64,000 bases of DNA from Gordonia polyisoprenivorans (GTDB taxonomy: Bacteria; Actinomycetota; Actinomycetes; Mycobacteriales; Mycobacteriaceae). Under the pieces are notes generated by a model. It was not told the origin of the DNA and ran no database searches. It saw nothing but the letters and a program-made list of their open reading frames with translations. The position numbers and the translations under genes were made by a program. Shown piece by piece: positions 17,065-28,946 of the stretch; within the stretch, counting starts at the first letter, position 1; each line of letters opens with the position of its first letter. Location of the stretch: positions 5,580,001 through 5,644,000 of the forward strand of contig NZ_CP072203.1 of NCBI RefSeq assembly GCF_017654315.1. The letters are read 5' to 3'.

Positions 17065-17661
17065 ATGAGCACACTGGTACTGAAGATGTCGATGTCGTTG
17101 GACGGTTTCATCGCCGGCCCCGACGGTGAGATGGACTGGGCCATGGCCGCACGCAGCGACGACTCGACCGCCTGGGTGCTGCGCACCCTGCAGGAGGCCG
17201 ACGTCCACCTGATCGGGCGGGGATTCCACGACGGGGTCGCCGCCTTCTGGTCGTCGGCGCAGGGGCCGATGGCCGCGGCGATGAACGACACCCCGAAGGT
17301 CGTCGCGTCGCACTCCCTCTCCTCGGGATCGGCACCGAGGCCGGGCGGTTTTCCGTTCGCGGGAGCGGGCACGTGGGAATCGCCCTACCTCGCCGGCGGC
17401 GACCTCGTCGCCGACGTCGAGCGTCTGAAGGAACACACCGCAGGCGTCGTCCTCGTCAACGGCGGGGTGCGCTTCGCGCGCAGCCTCGTCTCGCTCGGAC
17501 TCGTCGACGAGTACCGGCTGGCGATCGCACCGATCGCATTGGGCCGCGGGCAGCCGCTGTTCAGCGACCTCACGCAACCACTCGACCTCGATCTCATCGA
17601 CACCGCCGTCTTCGACGGTGGGATCGTCGCGCAGACCCTGGTGCCGAAGACTACGGCGTGA
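17065..17661 (+). CDS. Dihydrofolate reductase-like (RibD C-terminal fold) protein
   Basis: 198-residue protein of the YwjB/RibD_C superfamily. LKMSMSLDGFIAGPDGEMDWAM at the start, HLIGRGFHDG, KVVASHSL, VVLVNGGVRFARSLVSLGLVDEYRLAIAPIALGRGQPLF near the end match many small actinobacterial reductase-like proteins of unknown substrate. NADPH binding is expected from the fold. It is not a true folate enzyme in the FolA sense. The last 11 bases overlap the convergent ptrB gene. Confidence 0.85.
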   Translation: MSTLVLKMSMSLDGFIAGPDGEMDWAMAARSDDSTAWVLRTLQEADVHLIGRGFHDGVAAFWSSAQGPMAAAMNDTPKVVASHSLSSGSAPRPGGFPFAGAGTWESPYLAGGDLVADVERLKEHTAGVVLVNGGVRFARSLVSLGLVDEYRLAIAPIALGRGQPLFSDLTQPLDLDLIDTAVFDGGIVAQTLVPKTTA

Positions 17662-19849
17662 CGGCTCCGGTCTGCTGGAGAATCCACGCGATCTCGAAGG
17701 CGACCTCTTCCCACTGCTTGTAGCGTCCGGAGACACCGCCGTGGCCCGCCGACATCTCGGTCTTCAGCAGGATCGGATTGTCCGAGGTGCTCAAGTCCTG
17801 CAGGCGGGCAACCCATTTCGCCGCCTCAGTGAACAGCACACGGGTGTCGTTGAGCGAGGTCTGGGCGAGGATCGCGGGGTACGGGAGCGCCTCGACGTTC
17901 TCGTACGGCGAGTACGACTTCATGTACTCGTAGACCGTCGGATCGTGCAGCGGGTCGCCCCATTCGTCCCATTCGATGACCGTCAACGGCAGCGACGGGT
18001 CGAGGATCGAGTTGAGGGCGTCGACGAACGGCACCGAGGCGAGGATCCCGTGGAAGAGCTCCGGGGCCAGATTGGCCACCGCCCCCATGAGCAGTCCACC
18101 GGCCGAACCGCCTTCGGCGACCATCTGTTCCGACGTCGTCCAACCGCGTTCGACGAGATGGCGACCCGAGTCCACGAAGTCGGTGAAGGTGTTTTTCTTG
18201 GTCAGCGTCTTGCCGGTCTCGTACCAGTGCCGGCCCATCTCGCCGCCGCCGCGCACATGGGCGAGGACGAAGACCACACCGCGATCGAGCATCGACAGTC
18301 GTGACACCGAGAACGACGGGTCGAAACTCGCCTCGTAGGAGCCGTATCCGTAGAGCAGCAACGGGGCCGGCGCCGCACCCTCGTCGCCGGGTGCCGCCAC
18401 CGACTTGTGGCGCACGATCGACAACGGGATCTCGGTACCGTCGGCGGCGGTGGCCCATTCGCGCGACTGCACGTAGTCCTCGGGGCGGAAGTCGCCGAGG
18501 ACGGGCTGACGCTTGAGCAGGATGCGCTCGCCGGTGGTCACGTCGAGCTCGAAGAGTTCCGACGGTTCGATGAAGCTGCCGTACCCGAATCGCAGTCGTG
18601 GCGTGGCCCATTCGCGGTTGCCACCGAGGCCGAGGGAGAACAGCTCCTGCGCGACGGCGACCTCGATGAAGTCCTCGGCGACCGGGATGCCGTCGATCCG
18701 GCGCAGATCGGCGATGGCCACTCGCGGCAGGGCGTCGGCGCGGTAGCTGAGCACGAGATAGTCGCGGAAGGCGTCGACGTCCTCGATCCGGAAGCCGCGC
18801 CGATGCCCGATGAACTCGGTTCGGGCGGCCGGATCGTCGACGGGGGCGATGTCGACGGCGAAGTCCTCGGCCTTCTCACCGTCACGAACATCGTTGTGCA
18901 CGATCAGGAAATAGTCGGTGCCGGCGATCTCGGCGTGTTCGACGTTGTATTCCACGCCGTCGACCCGGGGTGCGACGCTGCGGAATTCGCCGGTGGGGTC
19001 GTCGGCGGACAGGACGAAACACTCGGAGGTGATCTTGGAGCCGACGGCGATCACCAGGTACTTGTCGCTGCGGGTCGATCCCATGCCGACCCAGTAGCGT
19101 TCGTCGGGCTCGTGGAAGACCTTGACGTCGGGGGTGCCGGCGCCGATGTCGTGGCGCCACACCGTGTCCGGGCGCCACGCGGCGTCGACGGTCTGGTAGA
19201 AGACGTGTTTGGTGTCGGTCGACCACACGGCCCCGCCCGCGGTATCGGCGATGACATCGGGCAACAGCTCCCCGGTCCGAAGGTCCTTGAATCGCAACGT
19301 GTACCGCTCGTCGCCGACCACGTCGGTGCTGTAGGCCAGCCAGTGGCCGTCGTGACTGACCGTGAGCGCACCGACGCTGAAGAAGTCGTGACCCTCGGCC
19401 TCGTCGTTGGCGTCGAAGAGCACCTCCTCGCCCGGCAGCGGCGCATCCTCGGACACCGTCGGCGGTGTCCAGTCGTCGGGATCGACGATGGGGCACCGGC
19501 ATTGCATCGCATACTGTTTGCCCTCGAGGGTGCGCGCGTAGTACCAGTACTCACCGCGCCGCGACGGCACCGACATGTCGGTTTCCTTGGTGCGCGAACG
19601 GATCTCGTCGAAGATCGTCGCCCGCAGATCCGCCAGCGCGGCGGTGTGGGCCTCGGTGTAGGCGTTCTGCGCCTCGAGGTAGGCGATCACCTCGGGATCG
19701 TCCTTGTCGCGCAACCACTCGTAGTTGTCGATGACGGTGTCGCCGTGGTGGGTTCGCTCGAGGGGAACCTTCTTCGCCACCGGCGCGGAGGCGGCCACTG
19801 CGTCGGTGTTGCCTGCGGCGTCGGTGTCGGCTGCTGCTGCGTCGGTCAC
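17651..19849 (-). CDS. ptrB: Oligopeptidase B (S9 prolyl oligopeptidase family)
   Basis: 732-residue serine oligopeptidase that cleaves short peptides after basic residues. An N-terminal Ala/Asp-rich tail is followed by DNYEWLRDKDDPEV, a seven-bladed propeller (about 80-430) and the alpha/beta-hydrolase domain with HVRGGGEMGRHWYE, nucleophile Ser in EGGSAGGLLMG (about 565), Asp in LNDTRV and His in SAGHGGVSGRY. It starts seven bases after purC, as in the mycobacterial purC-ptrB arrangement, so it is probably co-transcribed with purC. Confidence 0.95.
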   Translation of the reverse strand: MTDAAAADTDAAGNTDAVAASAPVAKKVPLERTHHGDTVIDNYEWLRDKDDPEVIAYLEAQNAYTEAHTAALADLRATIFDEIRSRTKETDMSVPSRRGEYWYYARTLEGKQYAMQCRCPIVDPDDWTPPTVSEDAPLPGEEVLFDANDEAEGHDFFSVGALTVSHDGHWLAYSTDVVGDERYTLRFKDLRTGELLPDVIADTAGGAVWSTDTKHVFYQTVDAAWRPDTVWRHDIGAGTPDVKVFHEPDERYWVGMGSTRSDKYLVIAVGSKITSECFVLSADDPTGEFRSVAPRVDGVEYNVEHAEIAGTDYFLIVHNDVRDGEKAEDFAVDIAPVDDPAARTEFIGHRRGFRIEDVDAFRDYLVLSYRADALPRVAIADLRRIDGIPVAEDFIEVAVAQELFSLGLGGNREWATPRLRFGYGSFIEPSELFELDVTTGERILLKRQPVLGDFRPEDYVQSREWATAADGTEIPLSIVRHKSVAAPGDEGAAPAPLLLYGYGSYEASFDPSFSVSRLSMLDRGVVFVLAHVRGGGEMGRHWYETGKTLTKKNTFTDFVDSGRHLVERGWTTSEQMVAEGGSAGGLLMGAVANLAPELFHGILASVPFVDALNSILDPSLPLTVIEWDEWGDPLHDPTVYEYMKSYSPYENVEALPYPAILAQTSLNDTRVLFTEAAKWVARLQDLSTSDNPILLKTEMSAGHGGVSGRYKQWEEVAFEIAWILQQTGAVTP

Positions 19850-19856
19850 GTGACTC

Positions 19857-20744
<888 letters not shown>

Positions 20745-20778
20745 GCCCTCGACCATAGTGTGCGCAGGTCGGCAGGGT

Positions 20779-20871
20779 CAGTCTGGGTGGCCCGGCAGTC
20801 TGGGTGGCAGACAGTCTGGGTGGCCCGACGCTCGGGGTGAGGTGACTCGGGGTGATCTGGCAGTCTGGGTC
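20779..20871 (+). repeat. Short CAGTCTGGGTGGC repeats upstream of the Rdx gene
   Basis: CAGTCTGGGTGGC occurs at 20779-20791, 20796-20808 and 20812-20824 (periods 17 and 16), and partly again at 20861-20870; a related CTCGGGGTGA pair sits between. It fills most of the purC/Rdx divergent region, ending just before the ATG at 20875. It could be a slippage-derived repeat or a binding array. Confidence 0.6.
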
Positions 20872-20874
20872 GTC

Positions 20875-21174
20875 ATGGGCGCACCGCAGATCACCATCAC
20901 CTACTGCACGCAATGCAATTGGTTGCTGCGGGCCAACTGGATGGCTGCGGAACTGCTGTCGACCTTCGGCACCGACCTCGGCTCGGTCACCCTGCGCCCG
21001 GGCACCGGAGGTGTCTTCGTCATCGAGGCCGACGGCGAGCAGATCTGGGAACGCAAGCGCGACGGCGGTTTCCCCGACGCCGCCGAACTCAAACGCCGCA
21101 TCCGCGATTCGGTGCTGCCCGACTGGTCGTTGGGGCACGCCGACCGTACGCCCGCCGATCCCGACGCGGGCTAG
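20875..21174 (+). CDS. Rdx family (SelT/SelW/SelH-like) thiol protein
   Basis: 99-residue thioredoxin-like protein of the selenoprotein W/T/H superfamily. The redox motif is CTQC (about residues 10-13), so a Cys replaces the selenocysteine of the animal members. It continues NWLLRANWMAAELLSTFG, LRPGTGGVFVIEADGEQIWERKRDGGFPDAAELKR and a short tail, the usual length. The physiological substrate is unknown. The ATG at 20875 is chosen because homologous sequence begins there; the upstream in-frame sequence is repeats. Confidence 0.88.
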   Translation: MGAPQITITYCTQCNWLLRANWMAAELLSTFGTDLGSVTLRPGTGGVFVIEADGEQIWERKRDGGFPDAAELKRRIRDSVLPDWSLGHADRTPADPDAG

Positions 21175-21202
21175 CCACGGGCTGCTCGCCCGGACCGGCG
21201 AG

Positions 21203-21640
21203 TCAGTCGAGACAGAACTCGTTGCCCTCCGGATCGGCCATGACGAGGTGCCCGCCCGCCAGCGGCGGCGCCGGTTCGTGCCGGGCGATCCGCCGGGCAC
21301 CCGCGTCGATCAGTTCGGCACCACGACGCTCGAGCGCAGCCATCCGCTCCTCACCCGACAAGCCGGGCGCCGCCCGAACACACAGGTGAGCGCGGTTCTT
21401 GACGGTCTTGCCCTCGGGCACCCGCTGGAAGAAGACGCGCGGCCCCGCACCTGCCGGATCCACCAGCGCCGAGGCGTCGTTGCGCCGATCCTCGGCGATG
21501 CCCATCGCCGAGAGCGCGTCGTCCCACGTGGCGAAACCCGGCGGCGGGGGCGCGAGCCGATAGCCGAGGACCTCGGCCCAGAACGCGGACAGCGCTGCCG
21601 GGTCCGCACAGTCGAAGGTCACCTGGAAGTCGATACTCAT
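21203..21640 (-). CDS. VOC family (glyoxalase-like) protein
   Basis: 145-residue single-domain protein of the Glyoxalase_6 type. IDFQVTFDCADPAALSAFWAEVLGY, KTVKNRAHLCVRA and HLVMADPEGNEFCLD match the short actinobacterial VOC group. ATG 21640 is preferred (GGGGAA lies upstream), though an in-frame start six codons earlier exists. Function not predictable; it ends convergent with the Rdx gene. Confidence 0.82.
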   Translation of the reverse strand: MSIDFQVTFDCADPAALSAFWAEVLGYRLAPPPPGFATWDDALSAMGIAEDRRNDASALVDPAGAGPRVFFQRVPEGKTVKNRAHLCVRAAPGLSGEERMAALERRGAELIDAGARRIARHEPAPPLAGGHLVMADPEGNEFCLD

Positions 21641-21681
21641 GCCGACATGGTTCCCCACACCGCGGACAGCCAGTGTCCTCG

Positions 21682-23109
21682 TTACAGAATCGGCGCCGGG
21701 GTGTAGGCCGCTGCCTGCGGGTTCTCGGCGATGATCTTCTCGGCGGCGGCGATGACGTCGGCGACCTGGCGGCCCGCCGCACCGACGAAGGCTTCCTTGT
21801 CGTCGAGCAATGCATCGAGCTGTGCCCGATCGAGCGGGATGCGGTCGTCGGCGGCGAGCCGGTCGAGCAGATCGGGTTCGCGCCCCTCCTCGCGCATGGC
21901 CAGCGCCACGGCCACGGCATTCTCCTTGATCGCCTCGTGCGCGGTCTCACGCCCGACGCCCGCGCGCACCGACGCCATCAACACCTTGGTGGTGGCCAAA
22001 AACGGCAGGTAGCGGTCGAGCTCGTTGGCGATCACGGCCGGATAGGCGCCGAATTCGGCGAGCACGGTCAAGAACGTCTCCATCAGGCCGTCGATGGCGA
22101 AGAAGGCGTCGGGCAGCGCCACGCGACGCACCACCGAGCAGAAGACGTCGCCCTCGTTCCACTGCGCGCCGGCGAGCTCGGCGGTCATCGACGCGTAGCC
22201 GCGCAGCACCACGGCCAGGCCGTTGACCCGCTCGCAGGAGCGGGTGTTCATCTTGTGCGGCATCGCCGACGACCCGACCTGCCCGGGCTGGAATCCCTCG
22301 GTGACCAGCTCGTGTCCGGCCATCAGCCGGATCGTGTGGGCCAGCGACGACGGTGCCGCGGCCACCTGGACGAGTGCGGAGACGACGTCGTGGTCGAGGG
22401 AGCGCGGGTAGATCTGCCCGACCGAGGTGAACGACCGGGAGAACCCGAGATGCCCGGCGACCCGCGACTCGAGGTCGGCGAGCTTGCCGGCGTCCCCGCC
22501 GAGCAGGTCGAGCATGTCCTGGCTGGTGCCCATCGGCCCCTTGATGCCGCGCAGCGGATAGCGGTCGATGAGTTCGGTGAGTCGGGTCAGCGCGATCATC
22601 AACTCGTCGGCGGCCGACGCGAATCGCTTGCCCAGCGTCGTCGCCTGCGCGGCCACATTGTGGCTGCGTCCGGCCATCACCAGCGACGAGTACTGGGCGG
22701 CCCGTTCGACGAGCCGCGCGAGCACGGCGACGCCATGGGCGTGGACGTGCCGCAGCGACTGCAGGATCTGCAGTTGCTCGACGTTCTCGGTGAGGTCGCG
22801 GCTGGTCATCCCCTTGTGGATCTGCTCGTGACCGGCGAGCGCGTTGAACTCCTCGATCCGCGCCTTGACGTCGTGGCGGGTGATGCGTTCACGCTCGGCG
22901 ATGGACCCGAGGTCGATGTCGTCGACGACCCGCTCGTAGTCGTCGATGGCGTTGTCGGGCACGTCGATCCCGAGGTCGCGCTGGGCCCGCAGGACAGCGA
23001 TCCAGAGTCGGCGTTCGGCGGCGATCTTGTTGGTCGCCGACCATATCTCGACCAGATCGGTCGACGCATAGCGGCTCGCGAGGACGTTGCTGATGGCAGG
23101 TTTCGACAC
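21682..23109 (-). CDS. purB: Adenylosuccinate lyase
   Basis: 475-residue fumarase-superfamily lyase acting at two purine steps (SAICAR to AICAR, and adenylosuccinate to AMP). The start NVLASRYAS, the His-containing TSRDLTENVEQ and GRSHNVAAQATTLGKRFA, and the signature GSSAMPHKMNTRSCERV (about 285-301, mobile catalytic loop) are clear. Length is normal. It sits upstream of purC in the same orientation, separated by two unrelated small genes, much as in Mycobacterium. Confidence 0.97.
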   Translation of the reverse strand: MSKPAISNVLASRYASTDLVEIWSATNKIAAERRLWIAVLRAQRDLGIDVPDNAIDDYERVVDDIDLGSIAERERITRHDVKARIEEFNALAGHEQIHKGMTSRDLTENVEQLQILQSLRHVHAHGVAVLARLVERAAQYSSLVMAGRSHNVAAQATTLGKRFASAADELMIALTRLTELIDRYPLRGIKGPMGTSQDMLDLLGGDAGKLADLESRVAGHLGFSRSFTSVGQIYPRSLDHDVVSALVQVAAAPSSLAHTIRLMAGHELVTEGFQPGQVGSSAMPHKMNTRSCERVNGLAVVLRGYASMTAELAGAQWNEGDVFCSVVRRVALPDAFFAIDGLMETFLTVLAEFGAYPAVIANELDRYLPFLATTKVLMASVRAGVGRETAHEAIKENAVAVALAMREEGREPDLLDRLAADDRIPLDRAQLDALLDDKEAFVGAAGRQVADVIAAAEKIIAENPQAAAYTPAPIL

Positions 23110-23142
23110 GTCAACAGTGTAGTTTGCGTGCCGTCGGCGTCT

Positions 23143-23553
23143 TTACAGGGCGAAGCACAGGCCCCCGGAGCCGTACCCCTGGTGCACCCGGGCGAGGGTG
23201 ATCGGCGACGTGACGCCGTTCTGCACCGCATAGAGCATCCGGTCGCCGAGTCGGCGCGGCGTCCAGTTGACCGTCGCGATCAGTTGATACGCGGGCGCTC
23301 TGCCGATGAAGATCGGGGCGAATCCCCGACGCTGCTCGTAGAAGGAGACCATGCCGACGGAGTTGACCGGCACCGTCAGGTTGTAGGTGCAGCCGGTGCC
23401 GTAGACCACCGACGAGAACGGCACCCCCGCGTCGACCGGCCCGGTCGGTGCCGCCGACGCCGACCCGGTCCCCGCCAGTACTCCGGCGACCACCGCCGCG
23501 CCCACCGCCAGCGATGCCGCCCACCGGCGCATCGCACGCCTGTGCTCCCCCAT
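23143..23553 (-). CDS. Small secreted protein, function unknown
   Basis: 136 residues. A basic N-terminus (MGEHRRAMRRWAASL) and hydrophobic core end in GSASAAPTG, a signal peptidase I site near residue 35. The mature part of about 100 residues is rich in beta-type sequence (GCTYNLTVPVNSVGMVSFYEQ, YQLIATVNWTPRRLGDRMLY) with one Cys near each end that may pair. AAGGTGA precedes the ATG. Resembles anonymous exported proteins of mycolata; no domain is recognised. Confidence 0.65.
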   Translation of the reverse strand: MGEHRRAMRRWAASLAVGAAVVAGVLAGTGSASAAPTGPVDAGVPFSSVVYGTGCTYNLTVPVNSVGMVSFYEQRRGFAPIFIGRAPAYQLIATVNWTPRRLGDRMLYAVQNGVTSPITLARVHQGYGSGGLCFAL

Positions 23554-23597
23554 GACTCACCTTTCTCTCCCCGACCCCTGATTTCGGTTGCAGGTCT

Positions 23598-24200
23598 TCA
23601 CATTTGCGGTGCCAGGATGTCGACGACACCATTCAGAGCGGCGCGTGCGGCCTCGAACGGCGAGGTCTCGGCACAGCCCAGGGTCCCCACGACGGCACCG
23701 TCCTCGACCGCGATCAACCAGCCGACGTGATGCGGGTCGGAGCGGCGGCCGGACTTCTCGAGTACCTCTGCGTGCATCGCCGAGACGTGGTGCCTGCGTT
23801 CCTCGACGACGTCGCGCAGCAGCGGGTACCGGGGCGCGAGCGCGATCAGTTCGTAGCGCGCGGCGAGATCCTCGATGGGGGTCTGCGCCCCGATGAAGAC
23901 CTCCGAGAGCGCTTCCGCGGTCGCCCCGACTCCGCGTCGTCGCCGGGTCAATGCCGCACCGCGGGCCGCGATCGCCTCGTCGGCGCTTCGGGTGACGTAC
24001 ATGGCGGCCTCGGCCATCAGATCTTCCAGCGAGGCGAAGTAGTAGGTCGTCGAGGCCAGTGGCAGGTTGGCCCGGTCGGCGACCGCACGATGGCGGACGG
24101 CGTCGAAACCCCCTTCGAGCAGGAGCGCACCGGCGGCCTCGATGAGTCGAGTCCGCCGCCTCGTTCCCTTCGGGGTGGCGGCCGATGTCATGGCGACCAT
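23598..24200 (-). CDS. TetR family transcriptional regulator
   Basis: About 200 residues. The DNA-binding part is RTRLIEAAGALLLEGGFDAVRHRAVADRANLPLASTTYYFASLEDLM (about 15-62), with the helix-turn-helix AVADRANLPLASTTYYF. The C-terminal ligand domain gives no clue to the effector. ATG 24200 or 24191 are possible starts, neither with a strong ribosome site. It is divergent from a gene of unknown function at 24322 and may regulate it. Confidence 0.88.
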   Translation of the reverse strand: MVAMTSAATPKGTRRRTRLIEAAGALLLEGGFDAVRHRAVADRANLPLASTTYYFASLEDLMAEAAMYVTRSADEAIAARGAALTRRRRGVGATAEALSEVFIGAQTPIEDLAARYELIALAPRYPLLRDVVEERRHHVSAMHAEVLEKSGRRSDPHHVGWLIAVEDGAVVGTLGCAETSPFEAARAALNGVVDILAPQM

Positions 24201-24321
24201 GCTGCCAGGGTGACCTGGGTCACCACTCCTTTTTCGGCGGATCAGCCACCGTGAAGGACCGGTCGTTCGATCACCTGACAGATGGGGCAACAGTGCCGAT
24301 TCCGGCACTAGCGTGACCCGC

Positions 24322-25080
24322 ATGGATCTCGACGGTTTGCGCGCTGTCGCCAATTGCGGCGCCTGGTATGCCGGTCTGCGCCGCGTCGCGCTGCATACCT
24401 ACCTCACCCAGCGCCTCGGCAGCTACACACCCACGGTCGAGGACACCGCGGTGGTCTTCACCGCGACCACCGACCCGCACCGGCAAATCCGCGCCCACCG
24501 ATCGCCGGTGGCCTCGGTGCGGCGTGCCGGAGCCGCGGGCTGGCTGATCCGGTGGGCCTGGGCCGACGCCTCCCGCGACCTGCCGACCGATCTGCGCCTC
24601 GCCGAGATGCGGCGTGCGGGCGAACGTCTCGGCGTCGCCGCCCTGATCTCCCCGGAACTGCGCGTGCCCGGCACGAACGACCCCGAGTCGGAGCACGCGG
24701 ATCTGATCGCCGCGACCCTCGGTGCCGTCGCCGCCCAACTGAGCGGCGCGGGACCGGTCGTGCGCATCGACGACGCCGACGGCGGCTTCGAGATCGTCCA
24801 GGTGACCGGTCTGCCGGTTGCCGAACCGACCTTCACCGACCTCGTCGCGACACTGCCCACGCTTCTTGGCGAAGTGGCCGTCGGCGATCACCGCGTCGCC
24901 CTGCACGGCTTGGCGGTCCGGCTCGGTTGGCACGTGATGTGGCAGCGCCCCAACGAGATCGCGACCCCGGCCGGTGCGGCCTCCGACATCTCGCAGTGCG
25001 TGCTCACCGACCAGAGATCGAGCCTGGCGTTGTCGTTCGACGTGAACGGCCGCCCGCTGGAGCGCGCCCTGCCCGCCTGA
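24322..25080 (+). CDS. Hypothetical protein
   Basis: 252-residue protein I do not recognise. It begins MDLDGLRAVANCGAWYAGLRRVALHTYL and is soluble, with no signal peptide or membrane helix. Trp/Arg-rich segments (GWLIRWAWADASRDL, LGWHVMWQRPNEIATPAG) and an acidic middle (RIDDADGGFEIVQV) are visible, but no catalytic motif. A GTG three codons earlier (24313) is an alternative start. The coding sequence ends just before the first CstR/CsoR-type operator of the next operon and is probably a separate unit. Confidence 0.55.
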   Translation: MDLDGLRAVANCGAWYAGLRRVALHTYLTQRLGSYTPTVEDTAVVFTATTDPHRQIRAHRSPVASVRRAGAAGWLIRWAWADASRDLPTDLRLAEMRRAGERLGVAALISPELRVPGTNDPESEHADLIAATLGAVAAQLSGAGPVVRIDDADGGFEIVQVTGLPVAEPTFTDLVATLPTLLGEVAVGDHRVALHGLAVRLGWHVMWQRPNEIATPAGAASDISQCVLTDQRSSLALSFDVNGRPLERALPA

Positions 25081-25098
25081 CCCACCCCTTGTGGTCCG

Positions 25099-25114
25099 AT
25101 ACCCCCCTGGGTAT
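25099..25114. promoter_or_regulatory. CsoR/CstR-type operator 1
   Basis: ATACCC-CCCT-GGGTAT, an inverted repeat with a G/C tract flanked by A/T, the typical operator form of the CsoR repressor family. It lies 60-75 bases upstream of the MMPL start, with its start 34 bp (about three helical turns) from that of operator 2. Confidence 0.8.
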
Positions 25115-25132
25115 ATTCGTCGTCACCGACCA

Positions 25133-25148
25133 ATACCCCCTGGGGTAT
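25133..25148. promoter_or_regulatory. CsoR/CstR-type operator 2
   Basis: ATACCCC-CT-GGGGTAT, a 7+7 inverted repeat 25 bases upstream of the MMPL GTG start, so occupancy should block transcription. It is nearly identical to operator 3 in front of the repressor gene. Confidence 0.85.
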
Positions 25149-25173
25149 CTGACGATGCGAGGGAGAACTCTCC

Positions 25174-27676
<2,503 letters not shown>

Positions 27677-27723
27677 CCACGAGTCGGGCCACACGAGCGC
27701 GAGGACGAGAGAAAGGAATCCCG

Positions 27724-28137
27724 ATGGATCTGGCCATCGCCACCACACTGTCCGGCACGAGCTTCGACGAGGCGGTGACGCGTACCCGAGAAGCACTGTC
27801 GCAACAAGGATTCGGCGTGCTCACCGAGATCGACGTGACCGCGACGCTGAAGGCCAAACTCGGCGAGGACATGGAACGTTACCTGATTCTCGGTGCCTGC
27901 AATCCGCCGCTCGCGCATGCCGCACTCGGCGTCGACCGGCAGATCGGTCTGTTGCTGCCGTGCAATGTGGTGGTCCGTGAGGACACCTCGCGCGCGGAGT
28001 CGATCATCGTCGAGGCGATGAACCCCGACCTCATGGTCGCCGTCGCGGACGCACCCGGGCTCCCCGACGTCGCCGCGGCCGCCACCACGAAACTGCGCGC
28101 GGCCATCGATGCACTGAGCAGCGCGGTGGCCTCGTGA
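27724..28137 (+). CDS. DUF302 domain protein
   Basis: 137-residue protein matching the DUF302 pattern: TTLSGTSFDEAVTRTREALSQQGFGVLTEIDV, LILGACNPPLAHAALGVDRQIGLLLPCNVVVRED, then an extra C-terminal helix. It is soluble and probably dimeric; the function of the family is not established. DUF302 genes often sit beside sulfur- or metal-responsive genes, which fits the repressor here (context inference). GAAAGGAA precedes the ATG. Its stop overlaps the next start (GTGA). Confidence 0.88.
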   Translation: MDLAIATTLSGTSFDEAVTRTREALSQQGFGVLTEIDVTATLKAKLGEDMERYLILGACNPPLAHAALGVDRQIGLLLPCNVVVREDTSRAESIIVEAMNPDLMVAVADAPGLPDVAAAATTKLRAAIDALSSAVAS

Positions 28138-28760
28138 ACGCCTCGCCCACAACCGTTCCCGATGTCGGCGACGTCGAGATCTACGTCGATCCGGCTTGCC
28201 CGTTCGCCTGGGCCGCATCCCGCTGGTTGGCCGGCGTGGCCGAGCGCCGGGGCGTAGGAGCCACCTGGCGGCCGATGAGCCTGGCCGTACTCAACGAGGA
28301 CCGCGAGGTCGGCGGCGCCCACGCCGAGCGGATGATCGTCTCACGCCGGACGGGCCGGCTTCTGGCCGCCGCCGGAGACGAGGCGATGCGCGAGTTGTAC
28401 TTCGCACTCGGTCGTCGACTGCACAGCGACGGGAGTCCATTGTCGGAGCGCCTGGTTCTCGAGGCGCTCGCCGAGTGCGCACTGCCCACCGATCTGGTTG
28501 CCGCCATGGATGATCCCGTCTGGGACGATGCGGTCCGCCGCGCCCATCGTGCCAGCCAGGAAGCGCTCGGAGGCACCGGCGGCAGTCCTATCACCGTCTT
28601 CGGTGGACGAGCCTACTTCGGTCCCGTACTCACCGGGATTCCCGGCCGTGACGAGGCCGACCGGCTGTTCGACGCACTGACCACCCTCGCCGGGACGACG
28701 GCGTTCGCACAGGTCGAGCGACCGCGGTCCGGACCACCGAACCTGGCGGAGGTCGCCTGA
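28134..28760 (+). CDS. Rv2466c-like DsbA-fold oxidoreductase with CPFA site
   Basis: 208-residue thioredoxin-fold protein with the helical insert of the DsbA/FrnE group, close in length and layout to the mycothiol-dependent reductase Rv2466c of M. tuberculosis. The YVDPACPFAW segment is the active site: the first Cys is kept, but the second Cys of the usual CPWC is Ala. It therefore can only work by a one-Cys (mycothiol or persulfide) mechanism, or is not a disulfide reductase. cis-Pro is seen in GSPITVFG. It is coupled to DUF302 upstream and a Cys-rich small protein downstream. Confidence 0.82.
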   Translation: MNASPTTVPDVGDVEIYVDPACPFAWAASRWLAGVAERRGVGATWRPMSLAVLNEDREVGGAHAERMIVSRRTGRLLAAAGDEAMRELYFALGRRLHSDGSPLSERLVLEALAECALPTDLVAAMDDPVWDDAVRRAHRASQEALGGTGGSPITVFGGRAYFGPVLTGIPGRDEADRLFDALTTLAGTTAFAQVERPRSGPPNLAEVA

Positions 28761-28915
28761 TGTGTCACGCAGTCCGGTGCCGCGATTGCGGCAAGACCAC
28801 ATGGTCGGGATGCGGCAGGCATGTCGCGCAGGTGAAGGCCTCGGTGCCCGCGGCGCAATGGTGCCCCGGCCATCCCGACGCCCCGCGTCGCGGATTGTTC
28901 GGTCGGCGGCGCTGA
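28760..28915 (+). CDS. Small Cys-rich zinc-finger-like protein (51 aa)
   Basis: Short gene whose ATG shares a base with the TGA of the oxidoreductase (TGATG). The product starts MCHAVRCRDCGKTTW and continues SGCGRHVAQVKASVPAAQW, then CPGHPDAPRRGLFGRRR. Cys at 2, 7, 10, 18 and about 35, with three His, look like a zinc-binding knuckle. Very similar short proteins (MCxAVxCRxCGKTTWxGCG) are common in actinobacteria and have no known function. Placement at the end of the thiol operon suggests a linked role, but it could simply be a widespread housekeeping peptide. Confidence 0.85.
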   Translation: MCHAVRCRDCGKTTWSGCGRHVAQVKASVPAAQWCPGHPDAPRRGLFGRRR

Positions 28916-28946
28916 TCTGGTCCGGTCCCCACTATCGTTGTCGGCG

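Noticed and set aside
20779..20871. CRISPR-like array
   Set aside because: Units are only 13 bases with 3-4 base gaps; there is no room for spacers.
21673..23730. Long plus-strand open frame opposite purB
   Set aside because: Shadow of purB and the small secreted protein gene; no homology recognised.
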